The notes: generated by a model not told the origin, from the sequence alone. A stretch of 64,000 nucleotides of DNA from Brachycybe producta (GCA_036925085.1 JAUPFP010000002.1:5622390-5686389), one strand, 5' to 3'. Shown: positions 1-11,390, counted from the stretch's first letter. Numbers and translations are program-made.

Positions 1-422
1 AAAAACAATGAGCCGTAATTATGTTCAATAAGCGCCTCTAGTGGCAGTAGGCGAAAAGATGGCATCCTAAGAAGTTAGCAGACGAAATATTAACATTAAT
101 ATTAAATTTCATTATTAAATATATTAAATGATATGTATATAATATATAATGAAGTTGCATATATTTTATTAAAATTTTAAAATATTGTTAGTAAATTACT
201 ATTATAATATGATGATGATAATATTATATTAATATCAAAATATATATATAACAAAAAACGCTGATTTTGAACGTACGTAACATTGACTGCAATGGTCTGG
301 TATTACAAGCTTGAAAGTATCATGACGTCACAGAGCTTTTCCAGGGGGCCTTTCCTATTGGCTGAATGTTATGAGCAAACCTGTTACTCTACAACCTTTG
401 GATCCGACCGTAACCCTATAGC

Positions 423-561
423 TAACCCTGTGATTGGCTACGCCCTGGAATACATCATCGGCGATAGCGAAATAAAAATCAAGGTTTTAGAAATTTAGCC
501 GTTTACTGATAGGTTTATATGTTGCTAGATTCCCGTAGTTTGTGCGTTGTCGTTATTCTAG
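423..561 (+). mobile_element. Helitron-like 3' end, family A copy 1
   Basis: This matches 48583-48719 in pieces, including GCGAAATAAAAATCAAGG and GCTAGATTCCCGTA. It ends in TTATTCTAG followed by T, the Helitron CTRR/T 3' signature. In the sister copy a hairpin (CCCGTACTTTGTGCGGG) precedes the end. Here the hairpin is decayed. I could not find the 5' TC end, so the left boundary is only where similarity starts. Confidence 0.5.
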
Positions 562-822
562 TATTTTTATAAATGCTGATTCATTTTAAGAAACGACTGT
601 TCTTGTAAAAAAAAGATTTATTTATGAGGAATGTTTTTATTGAATGTAATTTCTAAGGAGTATAATGTGTGTGGTTGCATTTATTTAGGAAACTTGAGTC
701 TAGCCAATGTTTTATATAATTTCCGTTGTTCTTAAAATGACTTCCTGTCATCATTTCTCTTTTAGATTCCTCGTCAGTTTTCTTCAGAAAAACGGGGGGT
801 GGGAGAAGAAACTTGTGAGTAA

Positions 823-1246
823 AGTCTCGTTTACACGGCGAAAGTTCTTTTGTGAGAGTAGCTGTCATGAAAGTTGCGATAGTTCACTCTCACGATAGCA
901 ACTTGTCTACATGTCTTGAAGTAACGGTGATAGTTGTCTGTCACATGAGTGTGACGTCTACTTCACAGATATATCATTGAGTCAACAACAGTGTTGCCTC
1001 TCTCTCCCCCTCCAGAAGCCAAATTTCCCTACAAAGTGGTTATTTCCCTGCAAAGTGGTCACTCAACAACTATTACTATATATTGCGACAGTACTATCAA
1101 CTATCTAGTCAAACGAGATAGTGTGATAGTGTTATCACGACAGTGCGATAGTGACTATCATGTGGTCGGCACGATGATAGTTCTCGCGATATAGTTGCTC
1201 TCATGACAGTAACTGCCGTGAAAACTATCATCGTGAAAACGAGGCT
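823..1246. mobile_element. Harbinger-like MITE, family H1 copy 1
   Basis: A 424-bp element with inverted ends AGTCTCGTTTACACG and CGTGAAAACGAGGCT, flanked by TAA on both sides (820-822, 1247-1249). A second copy at 51159-51793 has the same ends and the same target duplication. The interior is made of short GATAGT/ACTATC palindromes. There is no transposase. The TWA target duplication points to the PIF/Harbinger superfamily. Confidence 0.8.
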
Positions 1247-1497
1247 TAATAATTTGAATGACATGCACTCATTTCCAGTAATTTTAAGAGTGTGATGGTA
1301 TACTAACTAGATTATAAAAAAAACTTATCATCAAGCTAGACGAGTAAGGAAAATAACGCAGGAATAAAGTATTGATTATGTGTTGAAAGTAACCATTTTT
1401 ATGACAGTTTCAAAATTGCCTACTGGTTAAAAACAGTCGAAATGGAGGTGTGCTATATTGTGATATTGGGAAAGATTTCATTATGCAATCACTTTAA

Positions 1498-1737
1498 TGG
1501 TGGCGCCACACTAACGTTAACGTCTAACGTCCATCATCTCAATAATTAAGGCGTCAACAAGCATAATTTAAACTACGCGGTTAATTGCTTTGATGTGTCA
1601 AAAAAGACCGTCACCCGAGTTATCGCCTAACGTCTAACGCCATTAATAATGACTATAATAAATTAGCGCGTTAAGTAGTGGCTACACCTGTGTTTAATGT
1701 CAAATAACGTGGATTAGACGTTAATGTGGCCCCAGCA
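1498..1737. mobile_element. Harbinger-like MITE, family H2
   Basis: A 240-bp element with inverted ends TGGTGGCGCCACACTAACGT and GACGTTAATGTGGCCCCAGCA (inner positions mismatched), flanked by TAA at 1495-1497 and 1738-1740. AACGTCTAACG motifs recur inside. It is non-coding. Confidence 0.7.
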
Positions 1738-2919
1738 TAACACCATATGACACATTTACACTTCTAGTTTCTAAAACACTTTCGTTTTCTGATTTGTCTG
1801 CATGAAGAAAAGATGCTTTTGAAATGCAAGGACACAAACTATAGATTATCAGTTGCATGTTTTCTTATTATAAATATGGCAACTTAACGTAATTCTACTG
1901 TTATCAGTGATTGCCAACCTACAGGGATTTTTTTTTTGCTACTAATTCTTTGGATTTTCTATTTTCTAAGGATTCAAATACAAAATATATAAGTCTTTCA
2001 GAAAATATTGATTATTTCTTTTATTTCTTCAAAGGTGTCAGTCATTTATCCTTAAAAAAAAGTGGACCAACTGTCCACTTCATTGGCTTTTATCATCCTT
2101 TTGTAAACATATATCAGACTTCCTTTTTTTTTTTCTTCATTTCTTTGATAAAAAGTGAAAAGCCGAATTTTTTTTTTTGTTTTTGTCATTCTTGTTTTTT
2201 TTCTTTTTGGCTTTCTATCAAAGAGAAAATATAAAAATGTAGCCGTTTTTAATATCTCTAGTAGCTGCCTCAGCGGTTTTTTTTTATTTTTTTGGTTGTC
2301 TCAAATTGGGGGGGGGGGGGGGCTTTTTGATCAGCAAGTTTGGTGTTTTATTTTTATTTTTCCCTTATGGGTTTAATGAGGCAAAAACACTTCTTTCCGA
2401 TTTTTTTTTTTTGGTTTGTTTGGTTTGGTTTTTTTTTTTTTGGTTTGTTGGTCGACGTTTTTTTTTTCTTTCACTTTGATTTCATTTTTTTATGTTTATT
2501 TTTTGGTTAAAGAGGGGGGGGGGTTATAGTTTGATCCTCTTTACCATAAGCGTTTCGCGAGCTAAATATGTTGATGAATTAATTTTTTTTTATACAAGTT
2601 TTCTCTTGGTTTTTTTAGAGCCTTTTCACACAGGTATATTTTCGAGTCCTGCAAAGTGTAGTCGATCGGCTTGTCGTCCAAACGGACCACTCGAATGAAC
2701 TTTTTGTTTTTGTCGTTCAAGGCTGATTTACACCGGAAAAATAGCCAAAACATTCTTAGTAAAAAAAAATGTTAATAAATACAATAGAAAGTCGATTATC
2801 GGAACTAATGTGGGACATGCATACTTCTGATAATCGAAATTTCATAAAAACGATTGCAAAGAATTTTTTTCTATTACCGTAAATGATATTTCCATAAGAA
2901 TTAAGTAAAAAAAAGTCGT

Positions 2920-3312
2920 TCTGATAAATGTTGGTAACAACATGCTAATAACAATGTTTTTGACAAAAAATGTTGGTAGCATGTCGGTAAGAAACTGGTT
3001 CATGAGTAGAATGTTATTCACAATGTTGATAACAGATATAACTTGTTAGTAACATCATTCGGTCAGGATCGCCTCCAGATCAGTTGAAAAATTTCTGCTG
3101 ATTAACAAAAGTTAGCAACAATATTATCGTCATGTTAATGGAAAAAATAAATGCTGAAAGCAAATGTTATCGACAAAATGTTATTAACATTTCTAGAGAC
3201 TTTTATAAAAATTATTAATATAGCAAGTTGGGGGATCAACAAATGTTGATAACAAAAGTTAATAACATTTTATAGGCTAATTTTTAATATTTGTTAAACA
3301 AAACATTGCTAA
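2920..3312 (+). repeat. Degenerate short repeat of AATGTTGATAACA-type words
   Basis: Words such as ATGTTGGTAACA, AATGTTGATAACA, GTTAATAACATTT and their complements recur about every 25-40 bases. The period is irregular, so this is a decayed tandem or inverted array inside the outer element at 2618-4169. Confidence 0.5.
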
Positions 3313-3316
3313 TAAC

Positions 3317-3966
3317 TAGGGATGGGAGGGACATTCGAATCCCGCGATTCGAAAACTCGAATCTTTGCGCTTTTTTTTGTCTTTCGAATCCTAACCTAAC
3401 TTTTGTTTAAAATTAGTTTTAACTCCATTGACGTCCAATAGAAGCGTTCGCACTAACCAAAAACCGGCGATTGTTGCAATTTCGGTGTTGTACCGGATCA
3501 CCAATATCACCTCGTGGCGACCCTGAGTGCCACACTTGTTTATTATTATTATTATTATATATTATATATATATATATATATCCCAGGTCTGTGTGTGTGT
3601 GTGGAGTAACAAAAATCTTTGAAGCACGTCGGAATTTATATAAATTTGAATAAATGAACCGTTTTTTTTTTCTCAAGGTATATGTTGAACTCTTCCTTTG
3701 GAAAGTGTAGAAGGGGGGAGAGTGAGAAAGTGGGAGGGAGTGACTGAAATTGAAATGAATGGAGTAAAAAAAAGGAAAAAACGACGCGCATGCGCACAAT
3801 TGCCTGTGACTTTTGCTACCCCACTAGTTAATTTAATATTTAATATTATTTCATTTATTTGTATCTTCTTATTGAATAATATAGGATTATTATATGAAGG
3901 GTTCGGGAGATTCGAGAACCTTTTAGGATTCGGATTCGAGAAAATTTAGGATTCGTCCCACGTCTA
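3317..3966. mobile_element. hAT-like element with 8-bp target duplication
   Basis: The left end TAGGGATGGGAGGGACATTCG (shown only by its outer bases TAGGGATGGGA) and the right end TCCCACGTCTA are inverted. Exact 8-bp duplications CTAATAAC lie at 3309-3316 and 3967-3974. GATTCGAA and CGAATCC words fill the subterminal parts. TAGGGATG ends plus an 8-bp duplication are typical of hAT. It carries a Helitron-like element at 3581-3827 and no transposase. Confidence 0.75.
3581..3827 (+). mobile_element. Helitron-like element, family B copy 1
   Basis: It begins TCCCAGGTCTGTGTG right after an A in a TA run and ends CCCCACTAG right before T, the A/TC...CTRR/T insertion pattern of Helitrons. The same interior (GAAGCACGTCGGAATTTATA, CGACGCGCATGCGCACAATT) is found at 60155-60551. 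The 3' hairpin is missing in this copy. Non-autonomous: no Rep/helicase. Confidence 0.65.
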
Positions 3967-4776
3967 CTAATAACACATGTTTTTTAGCGATTATTGTTAC
4001 GTCTGGTGTAAAGTGGCCTTCACTCAACTACACTAGGTGGAAAACTTTCCAACAATCGCAGTCGACTCTAGTGGGCGGTTTTGGCAACAATGCCGACTAC
4101 ATTTTTACAGTCGAACGTGGGGACCATGCACGCAAAAAAGTTCGTTGGTTCGTTCGTGTGAAAATGCTCTTAGTTTCGTGTTATATGTAAATTAGAGGTA
4201 TTTTTTTTTTCTCTCGGGTTCTTGCTCTTTTTAGAGATGGGCGTTTTTATTTAGAAAAGGTGATTATTGCGTGCCACTTTTTACACCAATTAGCAATCGC
4301 AACCTAGAAATTAAGAGTTGCAACAAAAAAGAAATCAGTTTTAATTGATTTTAATTGGATTATTTTTGTTTTGTTTTGTTTAAGAATAATTCAAGTTAAG
4401 ATCCACGTAATAATATCTTAAAAGAATCATATGGGTCAATACTTGTAGATTTCCTACAAAATTATAATTTAAATACTATTGCTAATAAAATGTAACATTT
4501 TTTAGTCAATTATGCAACGTTCTGCAGTAATTAAGCATCTGGAAATAAATTATTCAAATCTTTCATATGTAGAAATAGGCCTAATTTGCCGTCTTTTTTT
4601 AGTCTTTCAAACAAAATCTTCGGATTTAAATCAGTTAACAATTAGCGAATTACAAAATATGCATAGGGCTATAGAAGGAAACAATGGATTTACATCTATT
4701 TAAGGTCCATTTATACAGGTACAGGTACGTGACGACTATGGGATGAGCACGATACGAGCCCCAGAAAAAAAATATT

Positions 4777-5012
4777 GTTAAAATCGTCCACATCGAGTAG
4801 AGGGATTACATAATAAAACCGGCACGGAACGAAAACTGAAAAGAGATTCTGCAAACGGACGAGCTTTTAGTCAATATAAGTAATTCTATTGAAGGGTTTT
4901 CTATAGAATTATTTATATTGACTAAGAGCTCGTCCGTTTCCGGAATATCTTTTCAGTTTTCGTTCCATGCTGGTTTGTTATGTAATTCCAACTTTATGTG
5001 GACGATTTTTTT
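4777..5012. repeat. Nested palindrome inside 4703-5810
   Basis: The arms start AAAATCGTCCACAT and end ATGTGGACGATTTT. Pairing runs through TTACATAATAAAACCGGCA with its partner, CGGAACGAAAACTGAAAAG and GGACGAGCTTTTAGTCAATA to a turn near 4900. Only scattered mismatches are present. Confidence 0.8.
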
Positions 5013-5035
5013 TTAGAACGAAGAACTTGTGGGTC

Positions 5036-5620
5036 AGACTAAAACACGGAAACTGACGGAAACCCGCGGAAAAATAAATATTAGGTTACTATAAGCTTTA
5101 CTAGGCACTGAAAATACGTGTAGACACATGGAAAAGCGCGGAAAACACTTACAAACCCGCGGAAAACACTTATGAACACACGGAAAAGTGCGGAAAACAC
5201 TTATGAACTCACGGAAAAGTGCGGAAATCACTTACGAACACATGGAAAAGTGCGGAAATCACTTACGAACACACGGAAAAATGTGGAAATCACTTACAAA
5301 CACACGGAAAACACTTATAAACACGTGTTGTCTTTGTGTTTTCCGCGCTTTTCCGTGTTTATAAGCGTTTCCCGAACTTTTCTGAGTGTTTGTAAGTGTT
5401 TTCCGTGCGTTTGTTTGTGTTTTTTGCACTTTTCCGTGCGTTTGTAAGTGTTTTCCTTGTGTTCCCTGTGTAATTTGTAAACGTTTTCCGTGTGTTTGTG
5501 TTTTCCGTGCTTTCCAATGTGTCTGCATGTATTTTCCGTGTCTTGTAAGTTGTAGCACTTATAGTAGTCTAAAATTGATTTTTCCGCGATTTCCATAAGT
5601 TTCCGTGTTTTAGTCTCACC
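5036..5620. repeat. Minisatellite arms in inverted orientation
   Basis: From about 5040 to 5320 a roughly 30-base unit containing ACACACGGAAAAGTGCGGAA repeats. From about 5330 to 5615 the complementary unit (TTTTCCGTGTGTTTGTAAGTG) repeats in reverse; only its core words are diagnostic. The array therefore folds on itself around 5325. Open frames across it are by-products of the repeat. Confidence 0.75.
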
Positions 5621-5924
5621 CGAACTTGTCGACATCATATTTATCTAAACGATTATCTCAACGAGTCGTTTTAAAGTCGTTGCCCGATCTCGTCCCTGTC
5701 TCTCCCACGTGCATAAATAAATAGAACGGCTTTTTTTTTCTTCTCGGGCTCGTGTCGTGCTCATTCCATATAGTCATTAGACTCATTACATACCTGTATA
5801 AATGGATCCTTAATCGTTGACGCTGTTTAAGCGCCAACATAACATAGTTCAGCCAATTTTCTAGCGTTTTTTTTTTAATTTTGACGATCAATAAGTCGCC
5901 TCGTTTATTTTTGTTTCAGATGTT

Positions 5925-6235
5925 TAACATAAAGAAATGAAGTGTTTTACAAACTAGAAGAGTAAATTAAACACTTACGATTTTTTATGTTTGATATCTT
6001 TAGAAATAACCGTTTTGGTTTTGAGCAATTTACAATTTTCGTTTTACGCTTGAAGTTGGACTAAAAGTGGGGAAAAGAAAATAATCTGAATAACGCAAAA
6101 GATGTTAAATTTGAAACATTTTAATACTGAAATAATGTTTTTCTAAAATAAAATATGAAAAAGAAAAACAATTTTAGTAATTCAGTTACTCTTTCTAGTT
6201 TCTAAAACACTGACGTTTTGTTTTTCTTTCTTAAG
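5925..6235. repeat. Dispersed inverted repeat, TTAGAAACTAGAAG family, copy
   Basis: Left arm AGTGTTTTACAAACTAGAAG and right arm CTTTCTAGTTTCTAAAACACT are inverted, about 270 bp apart. Similar arms or single ends occur near 1761, 8230, 9411, 33618, 46180, 50560, 50690 and 52570. The interior often has CTTTTTATGACAGTTTG. I could not fix the ends or a target duplication, so the transposon class is open. Confidence 0.55.
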
Positions 6236-7276
6236 GTTGTTTCCAAAACGCTAAATAACCATAGAGTTGTATTGTGGGCCTTAGATTGCACACAGGAGCC
6301 TTTTGTTGAGTAATAACTAGCTTGTGAAAAATAATATCAGAATCAAGTCACATCGTTTTCCTGATGAAAAAAACGTCAATAAAAAAAAACACCTAAAGAA
6401 AAAAATGGAGGTAATATTAAATATTTGCATAATTGGAAAAAAAATTGACAATTTTAAATGTTTTTTTTCTCTCTTTATTATTAGAACAAAAAATTGGGCG
6501 TGGTTATTTTTTTTATAAGGGGTCCTAGAAAGGGCATTTGTGTTGGCCCCATGGGGATGAAGTGGATTTTTGAGGAGGGTGGTGGGTAAGCAATATAATT
6601 TCTATAATGGTAACAGCTGAACTTACAATTGTTGCAACAAAAGAAAAATGACATTGCCACTCAATGTAGGCCCCTTTTTTTTTACAACCTTTTTTTTTGT
6701 TTGTGTCTTATTATGGATCTTATCTAATAAAATAATAATTGAGTGGCACGAAACTCCCATCCACCCACTCCCCCTATATCTTTTTCCCTTAAACCCCCAC
6801 CCACCCCTCTCTCTCTCCAATAAAGTTTCTCTTTTCTTTCATCATCTTCAATGAATTTATTATCATTTGAGGAGCTAATCCATAATAATATAGATAGTGA
6901 GCCTAATTAACTTGGAGGATGGGTGGGTGGGAGATAAAAAAAGGAGGAGGAGGAGGGAAGGGGGGTGGTACGGGAAGTGAGAAGAGCGTACAGACAAACA
7001 TACATGGTATTCAACCTTTGGCTAGCGTGGGCCATTGACTTAATATGGCTGGATTCTTGTGTTTTTGGTGGTCAATAACAAGAGTTGGAGAGTGTAATTT
7101 GACAAAAGTAATGAATTATAATTACGGGTACTGTACTTGAATTACTTGTTTTGTTCAATAATTAGGAATTCACCATATTTCTCTTTTTAAAAAAAATGTA
7201 ATTGTAATTCTTCGTTAGAAATCTAATTACTTTACAATTACTTTAGTTTTTGGAATGATTACTATTATTTGATCAC
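6236..7276. other. No gene seen; AT-rich with simple sequence
   Basis: Poly-A, poly-T and purine-rich stretches (GGAGGAGGAGGAGGG near 6942) are present. I see no conserved frame or paired repeats. Confidence 0.5.
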
Positions 7277-7279
7277 TTA

Positions 7280-7510
7280 TACCTAGTACACACCTGATAA
7301 TTTAAATTCATTTAAATATTAAATGTGTTCTACAGAAGCCCTCTGTGAAGAGTAAACACACATTATATTGAATTCTATTTACTGTTGACAAAATATTGAT
7401 TTAGTATTTCAATTTAAAATATTAATAATAAAGTCAATTTTTATTTGGTTCCATGTCCTTAACTGGATTCCACGTATAATTCACCTAAACACATTTATTC
7501 ATTTATTCAT
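7280..7510 (+). mobile_element. Harbinger-like MITE, family H3 copy 1 (3' truncated)
   Basis: Begins TACCTAGTACACACCTGATA after TTA and matches 33634-33930 and 62049-62351 through the sequence AAAATTAATAATAAAGTCAA-like core and CCTTAACTGGATTCC. Its right terminal repeat (GTGTGTACAAGGTA in other copies) is not found here. Confidence 0.7.
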
Positions 7511-8271
7511 GATAGAAAGAGGGGGTTTTTATAGCTCATTTAGCTTCTAGCATTTATAAGGAAATGAAATTTAAATAAAAAAAATGGAAAAACGATCCCT
7601 GTACTAGACAATTTCTTCTGAATTTTAGTGTATTTTCACTCTGGATAATTCGGGATTAAAAAGAAAATGAATATTTTGTCGGATCCCAATAAAAATCAAG
7701 TAATAACATGATGTTTTTACGAGCCCAGGGAAGGTTCCATCAGGTACATCTGACTTTTGGCCTTCGCCTCCACCCTGCCCCGGGTTGCTTTACCATAGAG
7801 ACCTATCATTCATTGCATCTGTGAAAAAAGGCACTTCTCTCTGTGGCCTGTGCGGTGTTTTCGCGTATTAATTTGATAAAAATGTTGCAACCTAAGTTGC
7901 TATTCATATGTACTAATTGTAATTCATTTTCTTTAATTCGTTCCAAAATTGGTGAATAATCATCATGTAAAATTTTTTTTCTTCAAGAAAGTGGATGTTG
8001 ATGAAAGGATTGATGCTGAAAGTTTGTCTGTTAATTGACATGACGTTGACGGTGACGTTCGGTATAATAAAATATAAAATTTCTTTTAAAACAGTCTAAT
8101 CCAGATTTCAAAAAAGCAAGAATAGAATCAAAGAGAAGCCATTTTTATTTTAAATATAAAAAATAAAAATAAAAAATTAGAAAGTACAATGTGAATCGAC
8201 CTTAAAAGATGCTCTCGTGATCACGTCTATTCTAGTTTTTAGCAAACGTATACGTCTAATCTTCTCTCTAA
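7511..8271. other. No gene seen
   Basis: AT-rich sequence with one GC-richer patch near 7720-7860. I found no open frame of note and no repeat partner in this window. Confidence 0.5.
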
Positions 8272-8642
8272 TGCCCTTAGCACATAAGCGACTTTTCAAA
8301 TACTTTTCCAAGTTCTGTGTTTGGAGGGTGTTCTATTTCCGCCACCGGCGACATTGTTTTTCTTTGGCACACAGACGACTTTGGAGAAAAAAAACACACT
8401 TTCCAAACACCCGGCGGCGGGTTTCTTGAATGTTGTTCTCGTTGCGAAGTATACTTCATATTGATACGATGGATTCTTTCGATACTGAGACGTATTTATT
8501 TGTTTTGTCGCCAATTTCGAACACGTTTGTAGTATATACGACTTTGAAAACATTGCGGTGTTTTGAAAGTGTTCAGTTTTATTGGCGATATAGCTCGACT
8601 TCATTTTCCAGTTCCAAAAGTCACCTGTGTGCCAAGGCCCCG
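8272..8642. mobile_element. Harbinger-like MITE, family H4 copy 1
   Basis: 371 bp between TAA duplications (8269-8271, 8643-8645). Ends TGCCCTTAGCACATAAGCGAC and GTCACCTGTGTGCCAAGGCC (outer words) are inverted and imperfect. A left end of the same type occurs at 54051 (GGGCCTTGGCAGGTAGGCGA). Non-coding; the short frames here are chance. Confidence 0.6.
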
Positions 8643-8645
8643 TAA

Positions 8646-9950
8646 TGTTGCTTCTGACAAAAAAAAAGGTTTGCGTTCACTTTGTATAGAAAGTCTAAAA
8701 ATTACTTTTGAGTCCATTTTAACTCTTGACAGTTTTACACTGTTTTTCAATGGCAGTGACATGACATAATGGAAGTTTTTAGCTGTCACTTGTCGCAAGT
8801 TTCCATTACGACACACAGTATGATGTCACATCCAATCTGGTTGCCATGGCAACGACCTTGGTTTCTTATATACAGTATATATAGAGAGAGAAGAAAAAAA
8901 GACACTTTAATAAAGATTCAATCAATTTCAGTCTCTTTCTTTCTTATTGTTAGAAGTCCATTGGAATTGAGGTTGGTCCCATCTATAGAAGATGAAATGG
9001 TTGTTCCTTCTTTATATACTTTTTTTCTTCTTCTTATGTCCTTTTTTTTATTTTGCTTGGTTTTCTTTCTGAATATACCATCATCATCATCACTTCATTT
9101 TTTTGTTGTTGAGTCTATTGCTTGGTCTATTGGTTTATATTTTGGGTCTGATTAAGATTGTGTTTGTTTAGACTTTACACTCGTCTTAACGGAAACCCAA
9201 TTGTTTTCTTATCTATACTGTGAATTAATAGGATTTCTTTTTTTTTGTTGCTCGTGATTTTTTTAGAAGAAGGTTCAACTAATGCGAGTAAAGGAAACAT
9301 GTCAAAGTTATTTGAGAATAATGTCTTTCAAATTAAACGTTTTGTGTCAGTTTGATAATTTTCTTCATATGTTTATTTTGAAAGAACTTATTATGAAATT
9401 GAACGTTATTCTTCTAGTTTCTAACAAACTTTCAAGTTTCGTTCTAAAAAATCACTGAAAATAACTCAACCATTATTCTTGACAAATTAGACAATCAAAA
9501 AATCAAACCCATTTTTCGGGAATTAGAAAAAAAAAGGTAAAGGAATCACATCAACGCAGCTCTCCATGGCGCCAACATTTTTTTTTTAAATAAACGTTTT
9601 ATGACAGTTTGTAAAATAACCAAACTTTCATGTGTGTTTTTACTTCAAAATTTGATTTTTTAATTTAAAGTTTTTAAATATTCATTTTCTTTTGTGTTAT
9701 TAAGTTAAGAAAGTGTAAATCTTCATGGTTTAAAAAGATAAGTTTAAAATAACCCATCGTTTAATGTTAACCCAATGTTTAAAAAACAAAAATTATATTG
9801 ATATTTGCATTAAAAAGGATCATGGGTAATCTTAACACCGGAAACAGAATGCATACAGAAATGGATGAACACAAAAACCTTGGGATGAGCACTATTAACA
9901 TGGGTGCAGAACACACAAATCATGTTTTAAATCGAATTAATTTTTTACAT
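8646..9950. other. No gene seen; T-rich tracts
   Basis: Contains a single arm of the CTAGTTTCTAA family near 9411 and poly-T runs. The longest open frame (8769-9155, +) is T-rich, hydrophobic by composition and resembles no family I know. Confidence 0.45.
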
Positions 9951-10399
9951 TCTGGGGGGGGGGGGGCTGTAACCCCCAGACCCCCCTGCAACATACTCAA
10001 TTTAACGTAACCGCATCCTAATAACGATGCATAAAAAAGTATAGTGTTTATCTAATTCTATAAGCATTTTGTTTCGGGTTTTAGAGTTACCCCAAATGTT
10101 CATCGGTTCATATCCTTTTAATCCGTCCAAGTTTAAACGGACTGAATTTTATTATACACAACCAGAAGTGAATTATTTCCATGAAGAAACGCCAATGGAG
10201 CTACTCGTAAGCACTAATAGCAATACAGATCAATAATGAAAAATTTCTTAGTGCCAGAGCTGGGCGATAGATAACTCCATGGATGTGATTTCAGTAAGCT
10301 GGAGCTACAGCTCACACAACCAATCACAAACCTATTGAACTCCTGAGAACGATTTTTGAAGACCAAATAATTTCTAGAAACTCTTAATTCACTGGCCTC

Positions 10400-10460
10400 C
10401 TCGTTGAATTGAATTTGTGTATTTGGGGGGGGGGGGGGGGTATACACAAATTCAATTCAA
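10400..10460. repeat. Hairpin with a long poly-G loop
   Basis: GTTGAATTGAATTTGTGTAT and its inverse ATACACAAATTCAATTCAAC bracket a run of about 17 G. The right arm starts a repeat (TTCAATTCAACTCAGTACACC) found again at 39348-39420, also next to a G run. Confidence 0.7.
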
Positions 10461-10578
10461 CTCAGTACACCTACAATCAGCCTGAAGGCTATGTGGCGGG
10501 GAGATTTCTTCCAATAACAAATGATTGTCATTTAGATGCAAAAAAAAAAAAAAATTAAACAAAAAACATGGTTTTCGG

Positions 10579-10785
10579 ACAGGCAGTTACAAATCGGAAA
10601 GAACTTCAGTTGGCTCCGCCCTTGATATGACGACGGGCAACTTCTAATTGGTTGGTTATGTAGTCTTGACGTCACATGCTCGGCTCTTTTCAATGTCGAA
10701 CCACACAACAAACCAATTAGAAGTTGCCGGTCGTCATAGCAAGGGCGGAGCCAACTGAAGTTCTTTCCGATTTCTAACTGCCTGT
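10579..10785. mobile_element. Palindromic MITE, family P, copy 1
   Basis: 207 bp with inverted ends ACAGGCAGTTACAAATCGG and CCGATTTCTAACTGCCTGT and exact 8-bp duplications GTTTTCGG (10571-10578, 10786-10793). The body is a near-continuous palindrome containing GTTGGCTCCGCCC and CAACTTCTAATTGG. Relatives lie at 15319, 15951, 42130 and 51457. 8-9-bp duplications suggest hAT or Mutator-type mobilisation. Confidence 0.85.
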
Positions 10786-10865
10786 GTTTTCGGTGATACT
10801 TCCTTTTATAAAAATTGTCTAAAAAGTAAGAAAAAACAAGATCTAATCTCCTCTTTCTTGTCTTG

Positions 10866-10905
10866 CTGGTGTAGTGGAGTGTTGGTCATGAGTTCAATCC
10901 CCGTG
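10866..10905 (+). repeat. tRNA-like promoter remnant (possible SINE head)
   Basis: CTGGTGTAGTGG resembles a Pol III A box and GAGTTCAATCCCC a B box (GGTTCGANTCC). The spacing is too short for a tRNA and no acceptor stem forms, so at most a decayed tRNA-derived SINE. Confidence 0.25.
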
Positions 10906-10964
10906 CAGTGTGAATTAATTTTCAACAAACAGATTATGAAGTTAAATAAAAGCGAGTAAAAATA

Positions 10965-11390
10965 AGACATCATTGTTAATTTGAAATTGTTCTAACAAAG
11001 AACTGTTTACTGGTAGAGAATTCCATTGTCTAATAACATCTTGGGGTAGAAAATGACGAAAAATATGCATCAGTTCCAGTCGTTTAGTCTGTGAGGATCT
11101 TTGAATGTCTACGTTTACGGGGATTTCTAGTTATAGTAAGCCATTAAGCAGGGCAATGTTATCATCAGTCAACAACCGTCGGCCGTAAAATGCAAGGCTT
11201 TGCTCGTTCGTTGCTTCTGGCTGCTAATGATTCCTGATGTAGTTCCTGAAGCGTAGAAGATACACTGTCGGTATACATGTATTTCCCTTTCACAAACCTT
11301 GCAGCCCTATATGCTGTACCATTTTAATTTCATGTTTTACATCATTTCTAAATGGATTCCAAATTGTGTGAGTTAAATGATGAATCTTTT
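10965..11390 (-). pseudogene. LINE (CR1/L2-type) reverse transcriptase C-terminal remnant
   Basis: On the minus strand, pieces in shifting frames read VQHIGLQ / AARFVKGKYMYTDS, then LQELHQESLAARSNER, then FRHFLPQDVIRQWNSLP. This order (VQRRAARFV, LGWESLxxRR, F.R.I..WNSLP) is the C-terminal signature of CR1/L2/Jockey-type retrotransposons. Several frameshifts and stops break it. No ORF1, endonuclease or RT catalytic core is present. Confidence 0.75.

Larger units (their letters stand above)
2618..4169. mobile_element. Outer TTA-flanked element carrying nested insertions
   Basis: Ends GAGCCTTTTCACAC and GTGTGAAAATGCTC are inverted, with TTA at 2615-2617 and 4170-4172. Subterminal regions also pair (GAACTTTTTG near 2698 with AAAAAAGTTCGTTGG near 4133). 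The interior contains a degenerate repeat of GTTAATAACA-like words (2920-3310) and a complete hAT-like insertion at 3317-3966, which in turn holds a Helitron-like element. Harbinger-like by target duplication; no transposase seen. Confidence 0.65.
4703..5810. mobile_element. Harbinger-like element built as a 1.1-kb compound palindrome
   Basis: Outer arms AGGTCCATTTATACAGGTA and its inverse ACCTGTATAAATGGATCC are flanked by TTA/TAA. The pairing continues through GGGATGAGCACGATACGAGC and its partner near 5742-5770. Inside are two more palindromes: 4777-5012, and 5024-5630, whose arms are made of a GGAAAACACTTA-type repeat. It has no transposase. The structure could extrude a very large cruciform. 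Confidence 0.7.

Noticed and set aside
5034-5638. Several frames rich in Phe-Cys-Val or His-Gly-Lys
   Set aside because: They are translations of the inverted minisatellite arms.
10866-10905. tRNA gene
   Set aside because: A- and B-box-like words are too close and there is no acceptor or anticodon stem.
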